Shown here: positions 1 to 6,680 of the stretch, piece after piece
Position numbering within the stretch: position 1 is the first letter of the stretch
How the letters are laid out: the number at the start of each line of letters is the position of its first letter
Origin: Clostridia bacterium
GTDB lineage: Bacteria > Bacillota > Clostridia > Christensenellales > UBA1242
Length of the DNA: 13,114 nt
Direction of reading: 5' to 3'
Assembly: GCA_017537405.1 (NCBI GenBank)
Contig: JAFYKU010000076.1
Location: forward strand, 1 to 13,114
Position numbers and translations under genes: made by a program
Notes under the pieces: model-generated
Database searches by the model: none
Told to the model about the DNA's origin: nothing
The model's input: the letters and a program-made list of their open reading frames with translations, nothing else

Positions 1-524
1 CCAGCATTGTCAAGAACTAATAATTCCATATCGTTGGTAAAGTTTTGAATATATTTAGCTCCAACTTTAATCATTTTGCGTTCACTACCATAGAATGCAT
101 CTTTATCAAAAACAGCCAATAACTTTAAACCATTACCATATAACATAGTGGTTAAATTATTTTGTGCTGCAGATACCAAGTTTTGCATTTCACCACCAAG
201 CAAAGAAGCAAAGGCATTTGGATCCAAAGACGCAGCTTTTAATGCTTTGTCACTAATTTGGAAAGTTCCATATAAGTTTTTCAAAGGAACAGATAATTCG
301 ATTGATTTTTCATTTTCACCAACTGGTAAATCACCAGTCTCTGTACCAACACCAACTGAAGCTTGGCCATAGCGGATACTGAACTTAGCATCCTTACCGC
401 TCGCAATACGGGTGTTTTCTTCAACCATTGTCAAAAATGGGTTTGTTTTTTTATTAATGTCGTTAATGACCGTATCTAAATAGATATTTTTTAACGCATT
501 TTCTGCTGTTGCAATTGTAATCAT
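1..524 (-). CDS. Phage major capsid protein, HK97-fold type (C-terminal part outside window)
   Basis: This is the N-terminal 174 residues of a phage coat protein that would form the icosahedral shell. It begins MITIATAENALKNIYLD and continues with a segment containing NPFLTMVEE, then an acidic/glycine stretch (GVGTETGDLPVGENEKS) and LYGTFQISDKAL, the layout of the N-arm and E-loop region of HK97-type coat proteins. The ATG at 522-524 overlaps the TGA of the scaffold-like gene (ATGA), and the SD GGAG lies just upstream inside that gene, so translation is probably coupled. The position after terminase, portal and scaffold-like genes is the normal place for a coat protein, and that order is the strongest support. 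The reading frame is open to the left edge. No protease domain is visible in the part seen. The family call is by resemblance and gene order, without a database search. Confidence 0.8.
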   Translation of the reverse strand, partial: MITIATAENALKNIYLDTVINDINKKTNPFLTMVEENTRIASGKDAKFSIRYGQASVGVGTETGDLPVGENEKSIELSVPLKNLYGTFQISDKALKAASLDPNAFASLLGGEMQNLVSAAQNNLTTMLYGNGLKLLAVFDKDAFYGSERKMIKVGAKYIQNFTNDMELLVLDNA

Positions 525-877
525 TTTGAGACTCCTTTTTTGAAATATTCACAAGCCAACCGATCAGCTTGTACCAAAGTAGTTGGCTTCTTTTCTTTGG
601 CGAAGTCAAAAGCAGACGAAGAACTGGTCAACACCGTAGGTACCGGAACGCTGTTGTTTTGTAATAAATACTCCCGAATTATATCCTCCCGGCTGGGCAT
701 GGAGTTTATTTTCTGTTCCAGTTCTTTGTATGCTTGTGCCTTTTTAGTGAATGCACTTTGCAATTCACTGTAAGATTTTTGGAGTGCATTGATGTCCACA
801 GTGGGTTGTATCTCCGCTTGTTCCAAAGTTACAGCTTGTGTAGTTTCTTCGGTTATAACTTCATTTTGAGCTTCCAT
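521..877 (-). CDS. Short coiled-coil protein, probable phage scaffold/head-assembly protein
   Basis: This 118-residue protein lies between portal and capsid, where phages usually encode the scaffold that guides coat assembly. Residues 1-27 are acidic and Gln/Thr-rich. Residues about 28-59 look like an amphipathic coiled coil (INALQKSYSELQSAFTKKAQ, then KELEQKINSM). A Pro/Ser-rich linker (about 77-90) and a basic C-terminal end (FKKGVSK) follow; basic tails bind coat protein in several scaffolds. I chose the ATG at 875-877 because GGGAG sits 6 nt upstream. The frame is open further upstream, but that part lies inside the portal gene and has no comparable start. The gene overlaps the portal gene by 17 nt and the capsid gene by 4 nt. 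At 118 residues it is short for a scaffold, and I do not recognise a named family. The role is inferred from position, charge and coiled coil. Confidence 0.7.
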   Translation of the reverse strand: MEAQNEVITEETTQAVTLEQAEIQPTVDINALQKSYSELQSAFTKKAQAYKELEQKINSMPSREDIIREYLLQNNSVPVPTVLTSSSSAFDFAKEKKPTTLVQADRLACEYFKKGVSK

Positions 878-1928
878 TCTCAACTCCCAAGATTGCAAGA
901 ATTTTTTGTCCAACTTGTTCGTAAACATCTTCAATACTTTGAATCGGACGGCGTAATTGTCGTTTAGCCAGTTCATTATAAATATTCAAAGTACCTTCGC
1001 CGACCAAAGCACGACCAGCCATACTTGTCAACAAATCGCCGCCACAGCTAACCGTGTTAAATTCGGCTAATAAACGGTCTTCTTCTTTAGTTAATTCATC
1101 TGGGATTGAACCCGCTTCCATAAATTTAGGCTCACGATAACCTTGTTGATAGACAATAATTTTCCCTGGACATAAACCATCAATTTCCAAGCTATCAACA
1201 TCAACACTACCGTCTTCAACTGCAACTACTCCACAGGCCATACGGCTCATAAATTCGGCGCGGCGATTTTTAATTGCGTTATAAGCGCGTTGCACCGGAA
1301 TTACACGATCCACAACCGATTTCCCAAAGAATTGCCCTGCCACTAATTCACTAGTTCCACGCACAAACGGGAATGGATAAGGCAGTTCGCCGTCGTAAAC
1401 CAAGGCATTTTCGCGCACGATTGTTAAATGATTGCGACTCCACTTTTCAATCACTAACTCATCGTTCACTTTTTTAGCGTGAATAATGGAACCAATTTCC
1501 GCCATGTTTGAAACATCTAATTTGTCAGGATAAATTTCAAATGGTGAACAAACGCTAATCATGGGTTGATTGTCAACTTTGGTAACTTTGTAAAAGACTG
1601 AACCTGTAACTTCCTGCCAAAAATTACCTTCCTCAATCAAACGCTTGAAGCGTAGTTTTTCAAAAACAGAACGCACAAGTTCATCTTGTACTTCGGGTTG
1701 TACTTCGGCCAAGATTGACAAGCGGTTTTCTACCAAAGGCCCAACATGATTAAAACTTTCGGTCGATTGCCAGTAATACTGCTTGTAAATATCCACATGT
1801 TGATCTCCGTTGTAAAAATTTAAATTGTTCTTCCATTTGTTTTCTAAACTAATGCGTGCTTCTTTGCGTGTTTCGAAATCATTAATGATGCTATCAATGA
1901 TTTGTTTTCTACTTTGTTTAGTTTGCAT
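861..1928 (-). CDS. Phage portal protein, compact form
   Basis: The portal is the dodecameric ring at one capsid vertex through which terminase pumps DNA. In this 355-residue protein residues 30-80 hold an aromatic N-terminal region (NNLNFYNGDQ, then VENRLSILAEVQPEV) like those of P22-type portals. Residues 100-135 form the conserved core (FWQEVTGSVFYKV, SPFEIYPDK). Residues 200-230 (FFGKSVVDRVIPVQRAYNAI, followed by a run of charged residues) match the portal stem helix region. Family members usually have 450-700 residues. Here the protein stops soon after the helix QSIEDVYEQVGQKILAIL, so much of the wing/crown region is absent although the reading frame is clean. The ATG is preceded by GGAGGAG, one of the best SD sequences in the window. 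The gene starts 23 nt after the terminase stop and overlaps the next gene by 17 nt. The fold call is by resemblance and context. Confidence 0.85.
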   Translation of the reverse strand: MQTKQSRKQIIDSIINDFETRKEARISLENKWKNNLNFYNGDQHVDIYKQYYWQSTESFNHVGPLVENRLSILAEVQPEVQDELVRSVFEKLRFKRLIEEGNFWQEVTGSVFYKVTKVDNQPMISVCSPFEIYPDKLDVSNMAEIGSIIHAKKVNDELVIEKWSRNHLTIVRENALVYDGELPYPFPFVRGTSELVAGQFFGKSVVDRVIPVQRAYNAIKNRRAEFMSRMACGVVAVEDGSVDVDSLEIDGLCPGKIIVYQQGYREPKFMEAGSIPDELTKEEDRLLAEFNTVSCGGDLLTSMAGRALVGEGTLNIYNELAKRQLRRPIQSIEDVYEQVGQKILAILGVENGSSK

Positions 1929-1951
1929 GACTCCTCCACGCCAGTATTAAA

Positions 1952-3430
1952 TCACAACTTTTTCGACAAATATCGTTTTCCTGCCATCCTTTTGATTAAA
2001 TTTTTTTTGGCTTGTCCCAATGTGTTTAAGCTAACGGCTTGCTCATGAGCTGTGCGCCGCCAATCCATGACAACATAACGCAACGCATCAATTGTATGGT
2101 CGTTCACTTTTTGCGGTTGTTCGCCATCTCCCCAATAATAACCTCGCAATTCGCTGATTAAATGCACGCAGTTTTTAAACACAAATAAACTCCGCTTGCC
2201 ATCGGCATTACCAAAACAAGCCTTCATTTCTAACAATCCTTGTGCCAAGTTCTTATTGACATTGGTATCCACCAGTAAACCAAAGTTACGATACTGCATA
2301 GCGGTCGAAACTTCACAAGCTGAAGTTTTTTGATTGGCTGCACTATCAATTAAGACGCGCACTTTTTTTAAGTCCCAGCCTAAATCCCGCGTGCGCTGTA
2401 AGATAGCACGACTGTGGTCTTCCACAGTTAAACCAGCGACTTCATAATCGCTTATCACATATAAATTTTCACCTACGCCAACCACCCACAATACGCCAGT
2501 CGGATTGCGATAACCAGGGTCAATCGCGATATAATACGCATCAGGTTCAGGCAGCACAACAGGCTCTAAAATATTCGCAACATCAAAATTAGGAAAGACT
2601 AAACCTTCTGCCGCAACAAAGCGTCCATGCTGACGACTTTCTAAAATATCCGGCGGTAAGTTTGCAATTAAGAATTGTTTTTCTTCTTGCGTTAAATAAG
2701 GGTTATCATCCCAACTCATCCAAAAGCAAGCAAGCTCGGGCAACCGCTCTTGCCGCAGATAAATGCGGTCATAAACCCAACTTCGTCCTTTCAATGGTGT
2801 CATTGTCACCCAGTGAATTCCACATCGGTCCAACAACCGCAATAAGCATTCGTCATAAATATCAGCGGGTGGCTCTTCATCAAACCACACATAATCCAAA
2901 GAAACGCCTTGAAATCGTTCACGCCCTTGCTCACAATTACGAAATCCAATTTTACTAACGGTTCCAAAAATGTTACGGACTAAAATAAAATCAATAACAC
3001 CATGTGCTGGTGAGAATGAGCTCCCCGAAACCATCACAGTTTTAACAATCCATTCAGGTGGCAAGTATTGTAAAATTTTAGCTTGCGCAACATCACGCTG
3101 CACTTGACGCGTTAAGCTAACCACCCAGCCATCACATGCATGTTCGACTTTAACAAAGGGATGTAAACCTGTCGCATACCAAATTGTTTCAATCGCACCA
3201 CACACGCTTTTTCCAGTACGATTACCACCAAAGACAAAACGACATTTCGCAAGTGATTGATGGAAGGCCAATTGCTTTTTATGTTGCCGAGGCACTGTTT
3301 TAACATTCACACCAGTTGTTTGTCCAACGGTACGCACCTGCTGTTTAATTGATAAATTTGTCCAGTCATTGTATTGAACGAAAGGAGTATCTGACGACAA
3401 ACTTTTTAGATTAATGACATCATTTTCCAT
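1952..3430 (-). CDS. terL: Phage terminase large subunit (packaging ATPase and nuclease)
   Basis: This is the DNA-packaging motor, which cuts concatemeric DNA and pumps it through the portal using ATP. In this 492-residue protein Walker A is GGNRTGKS at 68-75. Walker B is LDYVWFDEE at 178-186, with D184 and catalytic E185. The coupling motif is TMTPL at 209-213. The RNase H-like nuclease follows, with acidic residues in YIAIDPGYR (D304), LIDSAANQK (D362) and NDHTIDALRY (D444, D448). All expected catalytic residues are present and length is normal, so the protein looks functional. I chose the ATG at 3428-3430 because GGAGAG lies 4 nt upstream; an in-frame GTG at 3442 overlaps that SD. It is the first gene of the head operon, with portal 23 nt downstream. 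No small terminase subunit gene lies between it and sigK. Confidence 0.95.
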   Translation of the reverse strand: MENDVINLKSLSSDTPFVQYNDWTNLSIKQQVRTVGQTTGVNVKTVPRQHKKQLAFHQSLAKCRFVFGGNRTGKSVCGAIETIWYATGLHPFVKVEHACDGWVVSLTRQVQRDVAQAKILQYLPPEWIVKTVMVSGSSFSPAHGVIDFILVRNIFGTVSKIGFRNCEQGRERFQGVSLDYVWFDEEPPADIYDECLLRLLDRCGIHWVTMTPLKGRSWVYDRIYLRQERLPELACFWMSWDDNPYLTQEEKQFLIANLPPDILESRQHGRFVAAEGLVFPNFDVANILEPVVLPEPDAYYIAIDPGYRNPTGVLWVVGVGENLYVISDYEVAGLTVEDHSRAILQRTRDLGWDLKKVRVLIDSAANQKTSACEVSTAMQYRNFGLLVDTNVNKNLAQGLLEMKACFGNADGKRSLFVFKNCVHLISELRGYYWGDGEQPQKVNDHTIDALRYVVMDWRRTAHEQAVSLNTLGQAKKNLIKRMAGKRYLSKKL

Positions 3431-3434
3431 AATT

Positions 3435-3440
3435 CTCTCC
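3435..3440 (-). promoter_or_regulatory. SD sequence that fixes the terL start
   Basis: GGAGAG on the minus strand lies 4 nt before the ATG at 3428-3430 (6 nt from the GGAG core). It overlaps the alternative in-frame GTG at 3440-3442, so the ATG is the more likely start. Confidence 0.7.
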
Positions 3441-3463
3441 ACTTAATCCGTTATCATAATGCC

Positions 3464-3682
3464 ATGTATCCCATGTACTTTTATGTTTGCTTGCTTGCAT
3501 CTCTAGCCAGTATGACTATCTTGATTTTGTTGGCAATCTTTCCATTAAAACTACCTCTGGTACCCAAAGCGCACCACCAACGGCCATCAACACAAAGAAA
3601 CGGCAAAGCACGCAGTCCAACTCACCCAAAGGCAACTTTTCCAGCATGGGATGCTTGGAACGATGATAACGAAGATCTTTAA
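3464..3682 (+). CDS. Possible small membrane protein of unknown function (72 residues)
   Basis: This reading frame faces away from terL and toward sigK, in the only gap of more than 300 nt in the window. The predicted protein has one hydrophobic segment at about residues 5-32 (VCLLASLASMTILILLAIF). A basic, Pro/His/Arg-rich stretch follows (about 35-57), then an acidic Trp-containing tail (WDAWNDDNEDL). That is the layout of a single-pass membrane protein with a cytoplasmic tail. There is no SD upstream. A TATCAT hexamer lies 6 nt before the ATG, as would fit a leaderless transcript, but I found no convincing -35. The stop codon is 12 nt before the base of the sigK terminator, so it ends cleanly between neighbours. 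I recognise no family, and a chance open frame remains possible. Confidence 0.35.
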   Translation: MYPMYFYVCLLASLASMTILILLAIFPLKLPLVPKAHHQRPSTQRNGKARSPTHPKATFPAWDAWNDDNEDL

Positions 3683-3694
3683 ACCATAACACAC

Positions 3695-3721
3695 AAAAAA
3701 GCAGTTACGCGGAGTAACTGC
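3695..3721 (-). terminator. Rho-independent terminator of sigK
   Basis: On the minus strand a perfect 8-bp stem (GCAGTTAC / GTAACTGC) with a 5-nt loop (TCCGC) is followed directly by six T residues. It starts 27 nt after the sigK stop. The plus-strand side has no T run, so it acts for leftward transcription only and separates sigK from the phage operon. Confidence 0.85.
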
Positions 3722-3748
3722 CACACAAATTATGGGAATACTTTTGAC

Positions 3749-4459
3749 TTACCGAAAATCACGAAAAGCCGGCTGCCGCACCACTTCTTGCGCAAGTTCC
3801 AGCGCATGTTTTTCGATACGAGAAATGTAACTGCGGCTAATGTTTAAATGTTTAGCAACTTCACGCTGAGGTAAAGCAACATGATCATTCAATCCATAAC
3901 GAAGTGCAATAATTTTAAATTCACGCTCGTTTAATCGTTCGCGTAGTGCCGCTACAAGTTTACGCATTAAATGTTTTTGCATTGCTTCATCAACTGCGGG
4001 TTGTTCACGGTCTTCAGTGATAATGTCAACCAGAGATATTTCATTGCCATCATGGTCATCGCCCAAGCTTTCGTTCAAAGAACCAACTTGTTGATGTTTT
4101 TTGGATACACGCAAGAACATCAAAACTTCGTTTTCAATACAGCGCGAAGCATAAGTTGAAATTTGCGTGCCCTTATCAGCTTTAAAAGAATTAATGGCTT
4201 TAATTAAACCAATGGTTCCGCACGAAATCAAATCATCGGCTTCGGCAGCTCCATTATATTTTTTCACAACATGAGCAACCAACCGCAAATTATGGCGGAT
4301 TAAAATATCTTTTGCTTGCATATCGCCCTGCCAAAATTTTTGGAAGTAAGCTAATTCATCTTGCTTTGAAAGCGGTTTAGGGAAAGAATTTTTATCGTTA
4401 ACTAGCCCAGAAAAAAACAGTACTTTGCTTAAAAAAGTGATGAAATTTTCAAAAATCAT
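3749..4459 (-). CDS. sigK: RNA polymerase sigma factor SigK, with pro-sequence
   Basis: Sigma-K directs late mother-cell transcription of coat and lysis genes during sporulation. The 236 residues align along their length with Bacillus SigK (241). Residues 1-20 (MIFENFITFLSKVLFFSGLV) are hydrophobic and match the pro-sequence that anchors pro-sigma-K until SpoIVFB cleaves it; FPKPLS follows, as in Bacillus (FPQPLS). Region 2 spans about 52-117, with IRHNLRLVAHVVKKY and the DDLISCGTIGLIKAI motif. Region 4 spans about 175-220, ending in a helix-turn-helix (REVAKHLNISRSYISRIEKH). The gene is continuous, with no skin-type insertion. It starts 36 nt after the spoIVA stop and ends at a strong terminator. 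No good SD precedes the ATG; a sigma-E/K-like -10 lies 7 nt upstream instead. SigE is the nearest alternative, but the FPKPLS segment and GNEISLVD favour SigK. Confidence 0.93.
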   Translation of the reverse strand: MIFENFITFLSKVLFFSGLVNDKNSFPKPLSKQDELAYFQKFWQGDMQAKDILIRHNLRLVAHVVKKYNGAAEADDLISCGTIGLIKAINSFKADKGTQISTYASRCIENEVLMFLRVSKKHQQVGSLNESLGDDHDGNEISLVDIITEDREQPAVDEAMQKHLMRKLVAALRERLNEREFKIIALRYGLNDHVALPQREVAKHLNISRSYISRIEKHALELAQEVVRQPAFRDFR

Positions 4460-4466
4460 ATCACAC

Positions 4467-4493
4467 TCTATATGCAGAGCAAAGCAAATGTGT
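4467..4493 (-). promoter_or_regulatory. Possible sigma-E/sigma-K promoter of sigK, leaderless
   Basis: On the minus strand, AC - 17 nt - CATATAGA lies in the 36-nt gap between spoIVA and sigK. Sigma-K promoters have AC near -35 and CATAnnnT near -10, and sigma-E promoters have a similar CATA core. Here the CATA core and spacing fit, but the end of the -10 does not. The -10 ends 7 nt before the sigK ATG, so the mRNA would begin at or next to the start codon. The match is short and could be chance. Confidence 0.35.
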
Positions 4494-4495
4494 GA

Positions 4496-5971
4496 CTAAA
4501 GCAAGATACAAATAATGCCACCCTTACCGTTGTTGACCACTTTACCAATGGTTCGTTTCATTTGTCGCATTGCATTAGCAGGCATATTAGCAATTTTTGC
4601 GCCAACACCTTCTTGCATGATTTCATCTAAGGACTTACCAAAGATAGGCGTTTGCCATACAGCTTCTTTGTTTGTCTGATATTCACGCTCCAAAAACGCC
4701 AACATTTCTTTGGATTGTTCTTGCGTGCCAATTGTTGGGGTAACTTCTGTACCAACATCGACTTTAATAATATGCAAACTGGGAGCAGTAGCGCGTAATT
4801 TCAAGCCATAATTGCGTCCATGCTTATATAAACGCGGTGTGTCTAATCTGTAACTATCCAAAGTCGGTACCACTACTCCATAGCCCTTAGTTTCTGCATC
4901 ATCAATTGCGCTTTTTAATTTGTCGTATTCCTTGGCTTTACCGGCAGCTTTTTGAATATATGCCATTAAATGTTGTTCGTTTTCAATATTCAAACCACTT
5001 TCTTGCGAAATTAATTTAAAATACAGATCGCTTTTTGGTTCTAAATTAAAAATAATGGTTCCGGTTGCAACATCTATTTCGCTGGTCTCCAAAGCATTGA
5101 AATAGGGACTATCCGCACATACAGTAGCAGGATTGTTATCTGCTATGCGCCGAATTGTTTTTGTGTAACGGCGCAGTTTTTCGACTGCATCGACAATCAC
5201 TGGATGTTGAGCCGGCATGACTTGCAACCATTTTGGCATTTTAACTTTAAATCCAGTTACTGGAAATTCTGCCAAAACACCATCAAAAATTGCAGTAATC
5301 TCATCTGTACCCATTTTTTCAAAATCCATGCCCAAAACTTGAACCCCAAACTTTTCTTGAATTTCAGCACAAACCGCACGGCACTTTTCGCTGTTCGGTT
5401 CTTTACTGTTTACAACCACAACAAACGGTTTGCCATATTGCTTTAATTCAAAAATAACTTTGGCTTCCGCATCAACATAATTTTCGCGCGGCAAATCAGT
5501 AATAGTTCCGTCGGTAGTTACAACTAGTGCAATTGTACTATGGTCAACAATAACTTTGCGTGTACCAATCTCTGCCGCTTGGTCAAAAGGAATTTCGGTA
5601 TCACTCCATGGAGTTTTAACATTACGGATATGTCCATTTTCTTCCATACCGCCAACGCCATCAATCATATAACCAACACAGTCAATCAAGCGCACACGCA
5701 TGCTCGCATCGCCAATTTTAATATTTACAGCACGGCTCGGCACAAATTTTGGCTGCGTTGTCATAACCGTAGTTCCGTCTGCCGCTTGCGGTAATTCATC
5801 AATGACGCGTTGCTTTTCGTAATTGTTTTCGATATTTGGAATCGCCAACTGTTGCATGAACTTGGTGATAAAAGTTGACTTGCCACAACGGACAGGCCCC
5901 ACTACTCCCAAATAAATGTCGCCATTTGTGCGTGTCGCAATGTTTTCAAAAACTTGATTATTCATAGTCAT
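4496..5971 (-). CDS. spoIVA: SpoIVA, stage IV sporulation protein A (coat basement ATPase)
   Basis: SpoIVA polymerises on the outer forespore surface, using ATP hydrolysis, to form the platform on which the spore coat is built. SpoVM is its usual membrane anchor partner, and none is seen in this window. The 491 residues match the Bacillus protein (492) from end to end. The Walker A motif is GPVRCGKS (25-32), followed by the TTQPKFVP region and LIDCVGY, whose D97 matches the Bacillus sensor Asp97. The middle domain and the C-terminal GGIICILL, equivalent to GGLIAIIL, are also present. Start choice is uncertain: ATG at 5969-5971, a second ATG at 5963-5965 and an upstream TTG at 5987-5989 are in frame, and none has a good SD. 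If the promoter at 5971-5997 is real, the ATG at 5963-5965 is the start. It lies 43 nt after plsY and 36 nt before sigK. Confidence 0.95.
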   Translation of the reverse strand: MTMNNQVFENIATRTNGDIYLGVVGPVRCGKSTFITKFMQQLAIPNIENNYEKQRVIDELPQAADGTTVMTTQPKFVPSRAVNIKIGDASMRVRLIDCVGYMIDGVGGMEENGHIRNVKTPWSDTEIPFDQAAEIGTRKVIVDHSTIALVVTTDGTITDLPRENYVDAEAKVIFELKQYGKPFVVVVNSKEPNSEKCRAVCAEIQEKFGVQVLGMDFEKMGTDEITAIFDGVLAEFPVTGFKVKMPKWLQVMPAQHPVIVDAVEKLRRYTKTIRRIADNNPATVCADSPYFNALETSEIDVATGTIIFNLEPKSDLYFKLISQESGLNIENEQHLMAYIQKAAGKAKEYDKLKSAIDDAETKGYGVVVPTLDSYRLDTPRLYKHGRNYGLKLRATAPSLHIIKVDVGTEVTPTIGTQEQSKEMLAFLEREYQTNKEAVWQTPIFGKSLDEIMQEGVGAKIANMPANAMRQMKRTIGKVVNNGKGGIICILL

Positions 5972-5997
5972 GCTTATGAATAACCCCAACCAGTTAT
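5971..5997 (-). promoter_or_regulatory. Possible sigma-E promoter of spoIVA, leaderless
   Basis: On the minus strand, ATA - 16 nt - CATAAGCA lies between plsY and spoIVA. It resembles the mother-cell sigma-E pattern (ATA near -35, CATACAnT near -10) in spacing and in the CATA core. spoIVA is a sigma-E gene in Bacillus. The -10 ends 5 nt before the second in-frame ATG (5963-5965), which would make the mRNA leaderless and that ATG the start. Confidence 0.4.
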
Positions 5998-6014
5998 AAC
6001 TTTAATTTTTTTAT

Positions 6015-6680
6015 TTATGAATTGTGTACATCTTCGCTGCTGCTTTTTTTCTTCAACAAAAACTTATGTTCCTTACCAGTTAGCAATCGCACAATATTTT
6101 GACGATGCGAAAACAAAATCAAAGCGACACAAGCACAATACAAAATAATAACGGGAAGAATTTGCGGCGCGTCAAAAATCATTGACAATATTGCCCAAGT
6201 AGTGACACCCAAAATTGTTGACATAGACATAATGCGAGTAATAGCTAACAACGGAATATAAATCGCCATGACAACAACCATTACTAATGGGTTTAAAACA
6301 AATGCCAAACCAATCGTGGTAGCTAAACCTTTCCCACCTTTAAAACGATACCAAACAGGGAAAATTGAACCAAAGATTGCACTCAACCCCATAGCCAAAA
6401 TTACAATGTAATGAGAATTTTGATACCAAGTAAATTCACCACGATAAAAACTTACAAAAAAATATCCGATGAGTGCGACACTGGCACATTTCAAACCTTC
6501 TAACAAGGTAACAAAAATGAACCATTTGAAACCCATCGCACGGCCCACATTAGTTGCCCCAGCATTTCCCGACCCGATTTTAGACAAATCCACATGACGC
6601 AGTTTAGCGACTGTTTTTGCAATATTAAAACCACCAATACAGTACGCTAAAGGACAAAGCAAAAATAGCCACCAAAACAT
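6015..6680 (-). CDS. plsY: Glycerol-3-phosphate acyltransferase PlsY
   Basis: PlsY is a membrane enzyme that moves an acyl group from acyl phosphate (made by PlsX) to position 1 of glycerol-3-phosphate, the first step of phospholipid synthesis. In this 221-residue protein the three family motifs are present: SKIGSGNAGATNVGR (33-47), FPVWYRFKGGKGLATT (107-122) and SHRQNIVRLLTGKEHKF (191-207). Several hydrophobic segments account for the polytopic membrane fold. In motif 2 the usual Gly-His before FPV is Gly-Ser (G104-S105), a small departure that I note without assigning an effect. The ATG overlaps the der stop by one base (TAATG), so the two are co-translated. spoIVA follows after 43 nt. gpsA, which supplies glycerol-3-phosphate and often sits between plsY and spoIVA in Clostridia, is absent here. 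Confidence 0.94.
   Translation of the reverse strand: MFWWLFLLCPLAYCIGGFNIAKTVAKLRHVDLSKIGSGNAGATNVGRAMGFKWFIFVTLLEGLKCASVALIGYFFVSFYRGEFTWYQNSHYIVILAMGLSAIFGSIFPVWYRFKGGKGLATTIGLAFVLNPLVMVVVMAIYIPLLAITRIMSMSTILGVTTWAILSMIFDAPQILPVIILYCACVALILFSHRQNIVRLLTGKEHKFLLKKKSSSEDVHNS

Noticed and set aside
148..372. 74-residue plus-strand frame opposite the capsid gene
   Set aside because: It is antisense to a protein that fits gene order and has a coupled start; no SD or domain supports it.
2662..3306. Open frames inside terL on both strands
   Set aside because: They overlap the Walker A and B coding region of terminase and have no independent support.
3441..3500. Sigma-A promoter of terL using TATGAT at 3453-3458 on the minus strand
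   Set aside because: No acceptable -35 hexamer occurs 16-18 nt upstream, so I did not list it as a feature.
3749..4459. skin-like interruption of sigK
   Set aside because: The sigK frame is continuous from pro-sequence to region 4, so the nearby phage genes do not split it.
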